A stretch of DNA of 64,000 nt from NCBI RefSeq assembly GCF_900141995.1, contig NZ_FQZA01000009.1, positions 1 to 64,000 on the forward strand. The letters run 5' to 3'. Shown here piece by piece: positions 1 through 9,788 of the stretch; position 1 is the stretch's first letter, and every line of letters starts with the position of its first letter. The DNA comes from Palleronia salina. Lineage in GTDB: Bacteria; Pseudomonadota; Alphaproteobacteria; Rhodobacterales; Rhodobacteraceae. The translations under genes and the position numbers were made by a program. The notes under the pieces are model-generated. The model was not told the origin of the DNA. It was given only the letters and a program-made list of their open reading frames with translations, and did no database searches.

Positions 1-275
1 ATCATCACAGTCTTCTTCTCGCCGTGCTCGGCAGCCAGCCCCGCCATCATCTTCGCGAAGATGCCTTTGTCGCTCCAACGCTTCCAGCGGTTGTAGAGCG
101 TCTTGTGCGGGCCATATTCCTTCGGTGCATCTCGCCAGCGCAAGCCATTGCGATTGATGAAGATAATCCCGCTCAGGACGCGTCGATCATCGACGCGGGG
201 CTTGCCATGGGACTTCGGGAAGTAGGGCTCCAGACGCGCCATCTGCGCATCGCTGAGCCAGAAGAGATCAGACAT
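1..275 (-). CDS. IS5-family transposase, N-terminal part (runs off window)
   Basis: The visible 91 residues begin MSDLFWLSDAQMARLEPYFP and continue through VDDRRVLSGIIFINRNGLRWRD to a YNRWKRWSDKGIF segment. This is the N-terminal domain typical of IS5-family (IS427-like) transposases, which cut and paste their element. The reading frame is intact up to the window edge, so the catalytic DDE part lies outside. The start is the ATG at 273-275, about 60 bases inside the presumed element end. Whether the transposase is complete cannot be judged here. Confidence 0.9.
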   Translation of the reverse strand, partial: MSDLFWLSDAQMARLEPYFPKSHGKPRVDDRRVLSGIIFINRNGLRWRDAPKEYGPHKTLYNRWKRWSDKGIFAKMMAGLAAEHGEKKTVM

Positions 276-338
276 GTCACCGCTCAGTTTTCTGGCGGTG
301 AATCACGCCCTTCCGCTCAGATCAATGGGTCCTGAGCC
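1..338 (-). mobile_element. Left end of an IS5-family insertion sequence
   Basis: The transposase reading frame and its 5' leader end at a CTAG tetranucleotide (338-341). Beyond it the sequence switches abruptly to AT-rich DNA that encodes part of a different protein. IS427-type elements commonly insert at CTAG and duplicate TA, which fits the junction. The opposite end and its inverted repeat are outside the window, so the exact boundary (about 337-340) is inferred. Confidence 0.7.
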
Positions 339-340
339 TA

Positions 341-739
341 GATAATTAAAGGCAATCTGATAAGGAATCTTTAAATTAATTATAGAGTGTTCAGCGTCCA
401 AAAGGTCTGCCTCTCGGAGGGCATCCTTATCAAGTGCCACGAAGTGAGCCGGATGTTTGCGATCAATCAGAATTTCCAGAATACGATCAACCAGGATACT
501 CACTTCATTAAAGATAGGTGTTGAAAGGCGTTCTTGCGGTTCAAGAGGTCAGTCGAGTGAAGTTCAAATCCCGGCGGCAGATCTCCAATCGCGCTCTGTA
601 ATATCGAACGAAAAGAATCAACAGTCTTGTGCCAGCCTTGATCCTTGGTTGACAAGCCCCCTAACACAAAGACCCGCTGTTCCGCATTGTTAAGATCAGC
701 GCCGGTACAGCCAGCTTCATCAAAATAAAAGAAATGCAT
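341..739 (-). pseudogene. DUF3800 protein, frameshifted and interrupted by the IS
   Basis: From the ATG at 737-739 the product starts MHFFYFDEAG and continues with FVLGGLSTKDQGWHKTVDSF and ELHSTDLL, the usual opening of DUF3800 proteins (an RNase H-like fold; function not settled). That frame stops at 500-502. The family-like sequence continues in the next frame as FNEVSILVDRILEILIDRKHPAHFVALDKDAL and runs into the IS near 341. One extra base in the AAA run at 510-512 would restore one frame, so this is a genuine one-base loss or a sequencing error. The ATG lies 2 bases after the parE stop, with a GGAGG inside the last parE codons, so it was translationally linked to parE. The DNA is much richer in A+T than its surroundings, suggesting acquisition by transfer. 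The remainder should lie beyond the far IS end. Confidence 0.75.
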
Positions 740-741
740 CT

Positions 742-2691
742 TTACACATCCAACTCCTCCACGAACTGCGCGTTCTGCTGGATATACTCGAACCGCAGTT
801 CCGGCTTTTTCCCCATCAACCGTTCCACCAGGTCTCCGGTCTCGCCCGTGACCTCGTCGACGATCTTCACGCGGATCAGCTTGCGGGACTTCGGGTCCAT
901 GGTGGTGTCCTTCAGGTCCTTGGCGTCCATCTCGCCCAGGCCCTTGAAGCGGCTGACGTCGATCTTGCCCTTGCCGCCCAGGCCCTTTTGCAGCCACGCC
1001 TCCTTCTCGGCCTCATCCAGGCAGTAGACGCGCTTGGCCCCCTGCGTCAGGCGGAAGAGCGGGGGGCAGGCGAGGTAGAGGTGGCCCGCGTCGATCAGCG
1101 GGCGCATCTGGGTGTAGAAGAACGTCATCAGCAGCGACGCGATATGGGCGCCGTCCACGTCGGCGTCGGTCATGATGATGATCTTGTCGTAGCGCAGGTC
1201 GTCGAGGTTGAACTTGGTGCCCATGCCCACGCCGAGCGCCTGGCAGAGGTCGTTGATCTCGGCATTGGAGCCCAGCTTGGACGACGCCGCGCCCAGCACG
1301 TTCAGGATCTTGCCCCTGAGCGGCAGCAGCGCCTGGGTCTTGCGCTCGCGCGCCATCTTGGCCGAGCCGCCCGCACTGTCGCCCTCGACGATGAAGAGCT
1401 CGGTGCCGTCGCGGGCCGAGGTCGAGCAATCGACCAGCTTGCCGGGCAGGCGCAGCTTCTTGGTGGCGGACTTGCGCTGCGTCTCCTTTTCGGCGCGGCG
1501 GCGCATCCGTTCCTCGGCCCGCAGGATCAGGTAGTCGAGGATGGCGCCGGCGGCCTTGGTGTCCGACGCCAGCCAGTTGTCGAAATGGTCGCGCACGGCC
1601 TTTTCCACCAGGCCCTGGGCGGCGGAGGTGGCGAGCCGGTCCTTGGTCTGGCCGACGAATTCCGGCTCGGCGATGAAGCACGAGACCAGCGCGCAGCCGC
1701 CCGCCGTCAGATCCTCGCGCGTGATGTCCTTGGCCTTCTTCATGCCCGACCGTTCGCCGTGGGCCTTGATGCCCTTGAGGATGGCGGCCCAGAACCCGGC
1801 CTCGTGCGTGCCGCCCTCGGGGGTGGGGACGGTGTTGCAGTAGGATTGCACGAAGCCGTCGCGCGCGGGGGTCCAGTTGATGGCCCATTCCACCTTGCCG
1901 GGGGCATCGCGGAAATCGACATTGCCGGCGAAGGGCGCGTCGGCATAGGTGGCCGCGCCGCCCAGCGTTTCCTTCAGGTAATCGGCCAGCCCGCCGGGGA
2001 AGTGGAACGTGGCTTCCTTCGGGGTGTCGCCATCCTCGATCGCGGTCTTCCAGCGGATCTCGACGCCCGAGAACAGGTAGGCCTTGGAGCGGACCATCTT
2101 CATCAGACGGGCGGGCTTGAATTTCAGCGCGCCGAAGATCTCGGCATCGGGGTGGAAGGTGACGGAGGTGCCCTTGCGGTTGGGCGCGGCGCCGGCGTCG
2201 GCCACCGGGCCCACGGGCTTGCCGCGGGTGAATTCCTGCGCCACCAGCTTGCGGTCGCGGGCGACCTCGACCCGGACGTGATCGGACAGCGCGTTGACCA
2301 CCGAGATGCCCACGCCGTGCAGGCCGCCGGAGGTCTGGTAGGCCTTGCCCGAGAACTTGCCGCCCGCGTGGAGCGTGCACAGGATGACCTCCAGCGCGCT
2401 CTTGTCGGGGAACTTGGGGTGCGGGTCGGTGGGAATGCCGCGGCCGTTGTCGCGGATGGTGACCGAGTGATCGGCGTGAAGCTCGACCTCGATGCGGTTG
2501 GCGTGACCGGCGACGGCCTCGTCCATGGAGTTGTCCAGCACCTCGGCCACCAGGTGGTGCAGCGCGCGTTCATCGGTGCCGCCGATATACATGCCCGGGC
2601 GCTTGCGCACGGGTTCGAGCCCCTCGAGCACCTCGATCGACGAGGCGTCGTAGGCGGGGGCGGCGTTCCCCTTCAGAAGGTCTTCGGACAT
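742..2691 (-). CDS. parE: DNA topoisomerase IV subunit B (ParE)
   Basis: This ATPase subunit of topoisomerase IV works with ParC to decatenate daughter chromosomes. The 649 residues show the GHKL ATPase domain (GMYIGGTD at 33-40, catalytic Glu50 and Asn54 in the [13 protein letters not shown] segment, DNGRGIP at 81-87, a GGLHGVG lid). The TOPRIM domain follows with EGDSAGG and DADVD and ends in RFKGLGEM. The length and the absence of a long C-terminal insertion favour ParE over GyrB. The ATG at 2689-2691 gives the family N-terminus (MSEDLLKG). The frame is open far upstream, but that extension lies antisense to the next genes and is not used. The disrupted DUF3800 gene follows after 2 bases. 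Confidence 0.95.
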   Translation of the reverse strand: MSEDLLKGNAAPAYDASSIEVLEGLEPVRKRPGMYIGGTDERALHHLVAEVLDNSMDEAVAGHANRIEVELHADHSVTIRDNGRGIPTDPHPKFPDKSALEVILCTLHAGGKFSGKAYQTSGGLHGVGISVVNALSDHVRVEVARDRKLVAQEFTRGKPVGPVADAGAAPNRKGTSVTFHPDAEIFGALKFKPARLMKMVRSKAYLFSGVEIRWKTAIEDGDTPKEATFHFPGGLADYLKETLGGAATYADAPFAGNVDFRDAPGKVEWAINWTPARDGFVQSYCNTVPTPEGGTHEAGFWAAILKGIKAHGERSGMKKAKDITREDLTAGGCALVSCFIAEPEFVGQTKDRLATSAAQGLVEKAVRDHFDNWLASDTKAAGAILDYLILRAEERMRRRAEKETQRKSATKKLRLPGKLVDCSTSARDGTELFIVEGDSAGGSAKMARERKTQALLPLRGKILNVLGAASSKLGSNAEINDLCQALGVGMGTKFNLDDLRYDKIIIMTDADVDGAHIASLLMTFFYTQMRPLIDAGHLYLACPPLFRLTQGAKRVYCLDEAEKEAWLQKGLGGKGKIDVSRFKGLGEMDAKDLKDTTMDPKSRKLIRVKIVDEVTGETGDLVERLMGKKPELRFEYIQQNAQFVEELDV

Positions 2692-2802
2692 GCTGCTCAC
2701 CTTGCTTTTCTTGATTGGATCGTAGCATCGCACCAAGCCCGCGCCGGGGCAATGCCGCGCTGCGGCCCCGATGGCGCCATGTTTGCGGGGCAGGGTGGCG
2801 CC

Positions 2803-2958
2803 ATGGAAAAGCAGACCCATATCCGCGCCCTGCTGGCGCGTGCCCGCGCCCGCCGCGACCGCGAGAACGACGAGGCCCGGCCGGAGATCCCCGTCGTGCG
2901 GCGCGTGACGCTGGACGACGTGGTGCGGCTGATGGGACGCGACGACCAGGCCGCCTGA
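2803..2958 (+). CDS. Small hypothetical protein
   Basis: This 51-residue frame begins MEKQTHIRALLARARARRDREN and ends VTLDDVVRLMGRDDQAA. It is very basic in its first half, has no signal peptide or membrane segment, and resembles no family I recognise. It starts 111 bases from the divergent parE start and ends 42 bases before the next gene in the same direction. Codon usage is GC-rich at third positions like its neighbours, which is the main support for coding. No function can be offered. Confidence 0.5.
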   Translation: MEKQTHIRALLARARARRDRENDEARPEIPVVRRVTLDDVVRLMGRDDQAA

Positions 2959-3000
2959 TCGCGCTTGCCGTTTCCCGGCGGCGGGCGCAATGCTGCGCGC

Positions 3001-3882
3001 ATGACTCCCTTTCACGGCCTGCTGGCCTATCCCGTGACCCCGATGGATGCCGACGGCGCGCCCGACCTCGATGCGCTGGGCCGCGTGCTTGCGCCGCTGG
3101 TCGATGCGGGCGTGGATGCAGTGGGCCTGCTGGGCAGCACCGGCAACTATGCCTACCTGGACCTGCCCGCCCGCAAGCGGGTTCTGGCGGCGGCGGTCGA
3201 GGCGCTCGACGGCCGCGTGCCGCTGGTCGTGGGTGTGGGCGCCATGCGCACCGACTGGGCCGAGGACCTGGCGCGCGACGCGGCGCGGGCGGGGGCGGAC
3301 GGTCTGTTGCTGGCGCCCGTGTCCTACCAGCCGCTGACCGAGGCCGAGGTGCACGCCCATTTCCGCGCCGTGTCGCTGGCGGGGGACTTGCCGCTGTGCG
3401 TCTACGACATCCCCGGCACGACCCATTTCCGGTTCACGTCCGAGCTGCTGTCGCGGCTGACCCAACTGCCCGGCGTGGCGGCAGTGAAGGTGCCGGTGCC
3501 GCGCGACGACCCCGCGGCCGAGCTGTCGCGGATGCGCGACGGGCTGGGCGACGCGGCGCTGGGGGCCAGCGGCATGGCCGGGTGCGGTCGGGCGATGCTG
3601 GCGGGCGCGGACGCTTGGCATTCGAGCCTTGCGGGCAGCCTGCCGGGCCCGGCGCTGGCCCTGGTGCGCGCGGCGCAGGCGGGCGATGCGGAGGCGGTTG
3701 AGGCGCAGGAGACTGCGCTCGCGCCGCTGTTCGGGCTGATGGCGCGGCGGGGCAGCCTGCGCGTGGCCCACGCCATCGTCGGGCTGCGCGGCTTGTGCGC
3801 GGCCCCGCTGCCGCGTCCGCTGATGCCGCTGGACGCCGAGGAGATCGACATGCTCGCCGGGATGCTGGACGAGCTGGACTGA
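3001..3882 (+). CDS. Dihydrodipicolinate synthase/N-acetylneuraminate lyase family aldolase
   Basis: This 293-residue TIM-barrel class I aldolase belongs to the DapA/NanA family. Visible landmarks are the GSTGNYAYL loop (45-53, in place of the usual GTTGE), Tyr135 in CVYDIPGTTHF and the Schiff-base Lys163 in VAAVKVPV. The family joins or cleaves pyruvate with an aldehyde. The altered substrate loop argues against housekeeping DapA and for a related aldolase or lyase with an unknown substrate. It is convergent with the MFS gene, ending 36 bases before that gene's stop, and has no pathway partners nearby. The substrate is unassigned. Confidence 0.85.
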   Translation: MTPFHGLLAYPVTPMDADGAPDLDALGRVLAPLVDAGVDAVGLLGSTGNYAYLDLPARKRVLAAAVEALDGRVPLVVGVGAMRTDWAEDLARDAARAGADGLLLAPVSYQPLTEAEVHAHFRAVSLAGDLPLCVYDIPGTTHFRFTSELLSRLTQLPGVAAVKVPVPRDDPAAELSRMRDGLGDAALGASGMAGCGRAMLAGADAWHSSLAGSLPGPALALVRAAQAGDAEAVEAQETALAPLFGLMARRGSLRVAHAIVGLRGLCAAPLPRPLMPLDAEEIDMLAGMLDELD

Positions 3883-3918
3883 CCGCGCGACGCGGGCGCC
3901 GCCACCCCGCGCGCCGGC

Positions 3919-5049
3919 TCAGGGCGCGGGGGGCGGCGCCATCGCCCTGGCCAGCGCCACGATCAGCAGCGCCAGCACGGCCAGAAGCGCCATGCCGATT
4001 CTGAGGCTCGTTGCCGCGGCCACCAGCCCGATCAGGGGCGGTCCGATCAGGATGCCGCCATATCCCAGCGTCGCCACCGCCGCGATCGCCTGGCCCGCGG
4101 GCATCGACCGCGAGGCGGCGGCGCGCGAAAATGCCAGCGGGAAAATGACGCCGAGGCCCAGGCCGAACAGCACGAAGCCGGGCAGGGCAAGGCCAAGGCC
4201 CGGCGCCAGGGCGACCAGGCTTGCCCCGGTCACGGCAAGCACGCCGCTGGCGCGGGTCATGGCGGTCGGGCCGAAGCGCGCCACCAGCCCGTCGCCGGCC
4301 AGGCGGACCGTCACCATGGCGGCGGCGAAACAGGCATAGCCCAGCGGCGCGGCCCGTTCGGTCTGGGACAGCGCCTCGATCAGGTACACCGCCGACCAGT
4401 CGGCGACCGCGCCTTCGCCCAGCGCCGCGGCGAGGGCGACGATCCCCACCGTCACGAGGCCGCCCTTCGGCAGGGCGAAAGCTGGGCCGTCATCGCTGAG
4501 GTCCGATTGCCACGGCACGCGGGTCAGCCACCAGCCCAGGGCCGCTGCGGGCAGCCCGACTACGGCGAAATGCAGCAGGACCGGCCCCCCGGCGAAGACG
4601 AGACCGCTGGCGGCGCCCGCGCCCGACGCCAGAGACCACGCGGCATGGAACGAGCTGAGGATGGGCCGGCCGCCCGCGCGCTCGATCTCGGTCGCCCAGC
4701 CGTTCATGGCCACATCGGTGGCGCCATAGGCCGCGCCGAAGAGAAACAGCGCGGGGGCCAGCAGCCAGAGCGACGGCATCAGCGGCAGCGCCAGGAGCGT
4801 GCAGATCTGGACCGGGATCAGCAGCCGCGTCAGCCGCTTGGCGCCCATCCTGTCCGAGGCCCGCCCGGCCAGCGGAAAGGCCACGATGGCACCGCCCGCG
4901 ATGCACAGAAGCAGCAGGCCGAGCGCGTCGTGATCGAGGCCGAAGCGCTCGACGAAGGCGGGAATGCGCGCGGCCCAGAGACCGAACAGGAGACCGTTCA
5001 TGCAGAAGGCCGAGGTCGCGGCGATACGGGCGGATCGAAGGTGGTGCAT
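3919..5049 (-). CDS. MFS transporter
   Basis: The 376-residue product has about 12 hydrophobic segments and the major facilitator loop motif GRASDRMGAKR between segments 2 and 3. The N-terminus (MHHLRSARIAATSAFCMNGLLFGLWAARIPAF) and the conserved GATDVAMNGW and HAAWSLASGAGA segments resemble the YbjJ/fucose-permease-like branch often annotated simply as MFS transporter. The frame extends 30 codons further upstream, but the ATG at 5047-5049 gives a membrane-protein-like N-terminus. It is divergent from the epimerase gene across 140 bases. The substrate is unknown. Confidence 0.87.
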   Translation of the reverse strand: MHHLRSARIAATSAFCMNGLLFGLWAARIPAFVERFGLDHDALGLLLLCIAGGAIVAFPLAGRASDRMGAKRLTRLLIPVQICTLLALPLMPSLWLLAPALFLFGAAYGATDVAMNGWATEIERAGGRPILSSFHAAWSLASGAGAASGLVFAGGPVLLHFAVVGLPAAALGWWLTRVPWQSDLSDDGPAFALPKGGLVTVGIVALAAALGEGAVADWSAVYLIEALSQTERAAPLGYACFAAAMVTVRLAGDGLVARFGPTAMTRASGVLAVTGASLVALAPGLGLALPGFVLFGLGLGVIFPLAFSRAAASRSMPAGQAIAAVATLGYGGILIGPPLIGLVAAATSLRIGMALLAVLALLIVALARAMAPPPAP

Positions 5050-5189
5050 CCGCGCTTGATCGGGCCGCGCGGTCGGGACTGCAAGGGACGTTTTGAACCG
5101 GCCCCCGGCGGCGCGCCCGATGCCGGTGGCGGTGGCCAAGCCGCGCCCGCCGGACTAGCTGCCCCCGCAACACATCATGGAGAAGCATC

Positions 5190-6077
5190 ATGCGTATTCT
5201 GTTCACCGGCGGCAGCGGCAAGGCGGGGCGGCATGTCGTCCCCTACCTGATCGAGCAGGGCCATTACGTCACCAACCTGGATCTCGAGCCGCTGGAGGCC
5301 GAGGGCGTGCACAACCTGCAGGCCGACCTGACCGACCCGGGCCAGGTCTGGGGCGCGCTGACCCAACCGTCGAGCTGGGGCGACCTGGAGCTGCCGCGCG
5401 GCGTGCCGGCCTACGATGCCGTGGTGCATTTCGCCGCCGTCCCGCGGATCATGATCACCACGGATAACGAGACCTTCCGCACCAACACGATGGGCACCTA
5501 CAACGTGATCGAGGCGGCGCTCGGCCTGGGCATCCGCAAGGTGATCTTCGCGTCGTCGGAAACGACCTATGGCATCTGTTTCGCCGATGGCGAGCGCAAG
5601 CCCGACTACATCCCCGTGGACGAGGCGCACCCGACGGTGCCGGGCGACAGCTATGCCATGTCGAAGGTCTGCAACGAGGATACCGCGCGCTGTTTCCAGC
5701 ACCGCTCGGGCGCGGATATCTACGGGCTGCGGATCAACAACGTGATCGAACCCCATGAATACGCCGAGATGTTTCCGGCCTTCATGGACGACCCCGCCCT
5801 GCGCCGGCGCAACATCTTCGCCTATATCGACGCGCGCGACCTGGGCCACATGGTCGATTGCTGCCTGAAGACCGACGGGCTGGGATACGAGGTGTTCAAC
5901 GTCGCCAATCCCAACACGTCCGTGGGCATCCCCAGCGACGAGGTGATCGCGCGGTTCTACCAGGGTGTCGAGCAGAAGCGCGAGATGGGCGAGCACGAGA
6001 CGTTCTACAGCATCGACAAGGCGCGCGAGATGGTGGGCTTCGCGCCCAAGCACGACTGGCGCGACGTGCTGGGCTAG
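5190..6077 (+). CDS. NAD(P)-dependent epimerase/dehydratase
   Basis: This 295-residue extended short-chain dehydrogenase has a Rossmann glycine motif near the N-terminus (TGGSGKAGRHV, residues 6-16). An ASSETTYG segment supplies the catalytic Ser/Thr, and the YxxxK pair lies in DSYAMSKV. The family acts on nucleotide sugars and related substrates. The Asn-rich RINNVIEPHEYAEMFPAFM stretch is the usual substrate-loop region. A GGAGAAG ribosome-binding site lies just before the ATG. No sugar-pathway genes adjoin it, so UDP-galactose epimerase cannot be distinguished from other activities. Confidence 0.85.
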   Translation: MRILFTGGSGKAGRHVVPYLIEQGHYVTNLDLEPLEAEGVHNLQADLTDPGQVWGALTQPSSWGDLELPRGVPAYDAVVHFAAVPRIMITTDNETFRTNTMGTYNVIEAALGLGIRKVIFASSETTYGICFADGERKPDYIPVDEAHPTVPGDSYAMSKVCNEDTARCFQHRSGADIYGLRINNVIEPHEYAEMFPAFMDDPALRRRNIFAYIDARDLGHMVDCCLKTDGLGYEVFNVANPNTSVGIPSDEVIARFYQGVEQKREMGEHETFYSIDKAREMVGFAPKHDWRDVLG

Positions 6078-6143
6078 GGCGGCGCACCGCCTGCCGCCGG
6101 GCGGCATCTTGCCGCCCCGCGTGCCGGGGCGTAGGGCGGGCGC

Positions 6144-7523
6144 ATGGACTACGCCACCCACCTGCGCCGCATCACCGTGCTGGGGCTGCCCCTGATCGGC
6201 AGCCACCTGTCGCAGTTCGCGATCCAGCTGACCGACACGGTGATGCTGGGCCGGTACGACATCGAGGTGCTGGCCGCGCAGGTGCTGGCGGCGACCTTCT
6301 TCTTCATCCTGCTGATCTTCGGCTCGGGCTTCGGCTGGGCGGTAATGCCCCTGGTGGCCGAGGCGGCGGCGCGCGGCGACGAGACCGTGGTGCGGCGCGC
6401 CACGCGCATGGCGCTGTGGCTGACCGGCGGCTTCGCGCTGGCCTGCCTGCCGCTGCTGCTGGGCGCGGGGCCCATCCTGCGCGCGCTGGGGCAGGCGCCC
6501 GCGCTGTCGCAGATGGCGGCCGACTACCTGTGGATCCAGGGCTGGAGCATCGTGCCCGCGCTGGGGATCATGGTGCTGAAATCCACCCTTGCCGGGATCG
6601 AGCGCACGCAGGTCGTGCTGTGGGCCACGGTCGCCGCGGTGGTCGTGAACGCGCTGGCGAATTACGCGCTGATCTTCGGCAACTGGGGCGCGCCCGAGCT
6701 GGGCATCCGGGGCGCGGCCATCGCGTCGCTGGTGTCGACGGCGCTCAGCTGCGCGGTGATGGTCGCCTATACCGCGCGGGCCATGGCGTCCTACGCGGTC
6801 TTCGCCAATTTCTGGCGGGTGGACCGGGCGATCCTGGCGCGGGTGTTCCGGCTGGGCCTGCCCATCGGCCTGACCTCGGTGGCCGAGGTCAGCCTGTTCT
6901 CGGCCTCGTCGGTGATGATGGGCTGGCTGGGGGCGATCCCGCTGGCGGCGCATGGCATCGCGCTGAACATCACGTCGGCAGTGTTCATGGTGCATATCGG
7001 CCTGTCGAACGTGGCGACGATCCGCGCGGGCAACGCGCTGGGCCGGGGCGACGGGCCGGACCTGCGCCGCGGCGCGCGGGCGGTGGTGGCCGTGTCGCTG
7101 GTCTTCGCGCTGGTCTGCGTGGCGCTGTTCCTGCTGCTGCCGCGCCCGATGATCGCGGCCTTCCTCGACCCCGCCGACCCGGCCTACGGTCAGGTGATGC
7201 GGCTGGCCGTGGCGATGCTGGCGGCGGCGGCGCTGTTCCAGCTGGTGGACGCGTTGCAGGTCATGGCGCTGGGCCTGTTGCGGGGGGTGCAGGACACGCA
7301 AGTGCCCATGCTGCTGGCGGTCATCAGCTACTGGGTCGTGGGCGTGCCGGTGGCCTACCTGCTGGGCTTTACGCTGGGGCTGGGCGGAATCGGCGTGTGG
7401 CTGGGCCTTGCGGCCGGTCTGGCGGTGGCGGGGGTGCTGATGATGCGCCGCTTCACGGCGCAGGGCGCCTACGTGGTCGAGCGGTCGAACGGGTCCGACG
7501 GATACCCGACCCCCACGAGATAG
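6144..7523 (+). CDS. MATE family efflux transporter
   Basis: The 459-residue product contains two tandem MatE domains, about 12 membrane segments in all. It opens with [32 protein letters not shown], the usual first-domain segment. The second repeat begins near [26 protein letters not shown] exporters drive cationic drugs or metabolites out with a sodium or proton gradient. It follows the epimerase by 66 bases. Its 3' end overlaps the convergent truA gene by 55 bases, so the two transcripts are complementary there. Confidence 0.92.
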   Translation: MDYATHLRRITVLGLPLIGSHLSQFAIQLTDTVMLGRYDIEVLAAQVLAATFFFILLIFGSGFGWAVMPLVAEAAARGDETVVRRATRMALWLTGGFALACLPLLLGAGPILRALGQAPALSQMAADYLWIQGWSIVPALGIMVLKSTLAGIERTQVVLWATVAAVVVNALANYALIFGNWGAPELGIRGAAIASLVSTALSCAVMVAYTARAMASYAVFANFWRVDRAILARVFRLGLPIGLTSVAEVSLFSASSVMMGWLGAIPLAAHGIALNITSAVFMVHIGLSNVATIRAGNALGRGDGPDLRRGARAVVAVSLVFALVCVALFLLLPRPMIAAFLDPADPAYGQVMRLAVAMLAAAALFQLVDALQVMALGLLRGVQDTQVPMLLAVISYWVVGVPVAYLLGFTLGLGGIGVWLGLAAGLAVAGVLMMRRFTAQGAYVVERSNGSDGYPTPTR

Positions 7524-8248
7524 AGCCCCTGGGGCGGCGCCACCGGGCCGCAGCGCGTGCGGTCGCACGCCTCGAGCGCCGCCTTCACGTCGTCAGGCGC
7601 CCAGGCGCCGCTGCCCACCCGCTCGAGCGTGCCCGCGAAGCTGCGGACCTGGTTGTGCAGGAAGCTGCGGGCGCGGACGTGGAGCCGGATCTCGGTCTGG
7701 TCCGGGCTCGCGATCTCTTCCACATCCAGCCGGTCGAGCGTCTTGACCGGCGACTTGGCCTGGCAGAGCGCGGCGCGGAAGGTGGTGAAGTCGTGCCGCC
7801 CCAGAAGATGCCGCGCGCCGGCCTGCATGGCGCCCGCATCCAGCGGCTGTTTCACCTGCCATGCAAGCCCCGCGTCGTGGACCAGGGGCGCGCGGCGGCT
7901 GACGATGCGAAACAGGTATTGCCGCCACGTGGCCGAAAACCGGGCGTGCCAGTCGTCCTCCACGCGGGCGCAGGCGGTGATGGCGACCGGCTGAGGCTTC
8001 AGGTGGTAGTTCAGCGCCTCGGACAGCCGGAAAGAATCCCAGTCGCGCGAGAGGTCCGCGTGGGCGACCTGTCCGCGCGCGTGCACGCCCGCATCGGTGC
8101 GACCGGCGGCGGCGATGGTGTGGGGGCCGGGTTCCAGCCGGGCCAGCGCGGCCTCGATCGCGCCCTGGACCGAGGGCTGGTCGGCCTGCCGCTGCCAGCC
8201 CGCGAAGGGCGCGCCGTGGTAGTCGACCTTGAGGGCAAAGCGGGGCAT
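7469..8248 (-). CDS. truA: tRNA pseudouridine(38-40) synthase TruA
   Basis: This 259-residue enzyme converts uridines 38-40 of tRNA anticodon stems to pseudouridine. The catalytic Asp52 sits in the family signature [17 protein letters not shown], and [19 protein letters not shown] marks the C-terminal half. The ATG at 8246-8248 gives the canonical [21 protein letters not shown] start; an upstream in-frame extension is arginine-rich and runs through a terminator hairpin, so it was rejected. The stop lies inside the convergent MATE gene. It is downstream of aglE on the same strand but separated from it by a terminator. Confidence 0.96.
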   Translation of the reverse strand: MPRFALKVDYHGAPFAGWQRQADQPSVQGAIEAALARLEPGPHTIAAAGRTDAGVHARGQVAHADLSRDWDSFRLSEALNYHLKPQPVAITACARVEDDWHARFSATWRQYLFRIVSRRAPLVHDAGLAWQVKQPLDAGAMQAGARHLLGRHDFTTFRAALCQAKSPVKTLDRLDVEEIASPDQTEIRLHVRARSFLHNQVRSFAGTLERVGSGAWAPDDVKAALEACDRTRCGPVAPPQGLYLVGVGYPSDPFDRSTT

Positions 8249-8310
8249 GGCGGTGCATCTATTCGCGCCGCGCGCGCGGGGCAAGCGGGGCAGGGCCGCG
8301 CCGCCCGGGC

Positions 8311-8342
8311 GAAAGGCGCGCCGCAAGGGGATGCGGCGCGCC
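8311..8342 (-). terminator. Rho-independent terminator after aglE
   Basis: A perfect 10-bp stem (8315-8324 with 8333-8342) encloses an 8-base loop, and on the minus strand it is followed by TTTC. It lies 25 bases beyond the aglE stop and shows that the aglE transcript probably ends here rather than continuing into truA. The T run is short, so termination strength is uncertain. Confidence 0.65.
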
Positions 8343-8366
8343 CGGGGGGCTCGACTATCGCCCGGC

Positions 8367-9716
8367 TCAGCGGATCTGCGACCAGCGGTTCTGGATCTCG
8401 GCCGCGACATCCTCGGCCGAGGCGCCGGTCTGGTAGTCGACCATGCCCTGCCAGAAGGCCGAGGTGCCGATCTCGCCCGGCATCAGGTCCGACCCGTCGA
8501 AGCGGAAGGTGGTCGCGTTGGTCAGGATCTCGCCCTGCGCGGCCTGCGTGTCGTTGGCGTAGGCGTCGGTATTGGCGCCCAGGTGCGGGGTCAGGAACTG
8601 GCCCTGGCTGATCTGGATCTCGTGCGCCGTGGGCAGTTTCAGGAACTCGATGAAGGCCTGCGCGATCTCGCGGTCCGAGGTGACCGAGATGACGCCCCCC
8701 GAGCCGAGGATCGGCTGGCCCAGGTCACGGTCCGCGTAGGCAGGGAAGTAGAAGAAATCCACGTCCGTCCCGACCTCGACTTCCTCGGGGAAGAAGTTCG
8801 GGATGAAGCTGGCCTGCCGGTGCATGTAGCATTCGGGCGGGAACGAGAAGAGGCCGGCGGGGCTGTCGCGGAAGTCCGAGGTCGCGACGGCGGCGGCGTC
8901 CTGCGGCACGAAGTCGTCGTTGCGGGCGAACCAGCCGTATTCCTCGATGGCGGCCACGATGCGCGGATCGTCGAACGGGATCTCGTTCGTCACCCACTGG
9001 TCATAGACCTCGGGCGGCTGGGTGCGCAGGACGAATTCCTCGACCCAGTCGGTGGCGGGCCAGCCCGTGGCCGCGCCCGAGCCGAGGCCGATGCACCACG
9101 GCGTGCCGCCGTCGTTGACGATCTGCCGGGTCAGCGCCTTCAGCTCTTCCATGCTTTCGGGGATGTCGTAGCCGGCCTCGTCGAAATTCTCGGGCGAATA
9201 CCACACCAGGCTTTTGACGTCGGCGCCGAAGATCGTGCCGTAGATGTTCTCCGACCCGTCGGGGCCTTCGAAGGTCACGAGATCGGCCCAGGACGACCCG
9301 GCGGCGAAGTTGTCCGCGAACCATTGGCGGTTGGATGCATCCAGCGGGCGCACGACGCCGCGCCGGGCCATGTCGGCGGCAAGGCCCGGCTGCGGGAACA
9401 TGGCGATGTCGGGCAGGGTGTCGGACTGGGCCGCGATGACGATGTCCTGCTCGAAGCTTTCCGAGCCCGAAAGCTGCACGGTCGCGCCGGTCGCTTCCTC
9501 GAAATAGGCGAACAAGTTGTCGAGCTTGTCCTTGTCGGCCCCGGTGGAGGCCCCCAGCACGACCAGCGTTTCGCCGTCGAACTGGTATTCGTCCGCGAAG
9601 GCATCAAAGGCGTCCCAGCTGAACGGCCCTTCGCCGATGGGCTGGATCAGGTCCTGCGCGGCGAGCGGCGTGGCAAGCAGGGTCGTGGTCGCCAAAAGCG
9701 CGAAACGGGTCTTCAT
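8367..9716 (-). CDS. aglE: Alpha-glucoside ABC transporter substrate-binding protein
   Basis: This 449-residue periplasmic sugar-binding protein has a signal peptide of about 21 residues ([21 protein letters not shown]). Segments such as [35 protein letters not shown] are characteristic of AglE, the binding protein for maltose, sucrose or trehalose-type glucosides in alphaproteobacteria. The ATG at 9714-9716 follows a good GGGAGGA site. A 20-bp palindromic operator sits 15 bases upstream. In the usual layout aglF and aglG (permeases) and aglK (ATPase) adjoin it. Here a terminator and truA follow, so the binding protein must use membrane subunits encoded elsewhere or be non-functional. Confidence 0.88.
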   Translation of the reverse strand: MKTRFALLATTTLLATPLAAQDLIQPIGEGPFSWDAFDAFADEYQFDGETLVVLGASTGADKDKLDNLFAYFEEATGATVQLSGSESFEQDIVIAAQSDTLPDIAMFPQPGLAADMARRGVVRPLDASNRQWFADNFAAGSSWADLVTFEGPDGSENIYGTIFGADVKSLVWYSPENFDEAGYDIPESMEELKALTRQIVNDGGTPWCIGLGSGAATGWPATDWVEEFVLRTQPPEVYDQWVTNEIPFDDPRIVAAIEEYGWFARNDDFVPQDAAAVATSDFRDSPAGLFSFPPECYMHRQASFIPNFFPEEVEVGTDVDFFYFPAYADRDLGQPILGSGGVISVTSDREIAQAFIEFLKLPTAHEIQISQGQFLTPHLGANTDAYANDTQAAQGEILTNATTFRFDGSDLMPGEIGTSAFWQGMVDYQTGASAEDVAAEIQNRWSQIR

Positions 9717-9731
9717 GGTATCCTCCCAGGG

Positions 9732-9751
9732 TATCCGAAACGTTTCGGATA
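9732..9751. promoter_or_regulatory. LacI-type operator upstream of aglE
   Basis: TATCCGAAACGTTTCGGATA is a perfect 20-bp inverted repeat with the central CG typical of LacI/GalR-family operators. It lies between the regulator stop and the aglE start, 15 bases before the ATG, where bound protein would block the promoter or early elongation. The core CGAAACGTTTCG recurs twice near aglA. Confidence 0.85.
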
Positions 9752-9788
9752 AAAAGCATGTTAGCGCTCGACCTGTCAAGGGACGCGT

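Noticed and set aside
562-571. GTTCAAATCC resembling a tRNA T-arm
   Set aside because: No acceptor stem, anticodon arm or CCA fits around it, and the reverse strand encodes the conserved FELHSTDLL stretch of the DUF3800 protein.
2692-3771. Large N-terminal extension of the parE frame, giving a 1009-residue protein
   Set aside because: It is antisense to the DapA-like gene and the small gene, is rich in Arg/His/Gln as GC-rich shadow frames are, and normal ParE begins at 2691.
5858-8611. 917-residue plus-strand frame across MATE and truA
   Set aside because: It runs through the MATE gene in another frame and antisense to truA; the Gly/Arg/Ala-rich sequence has no domain.
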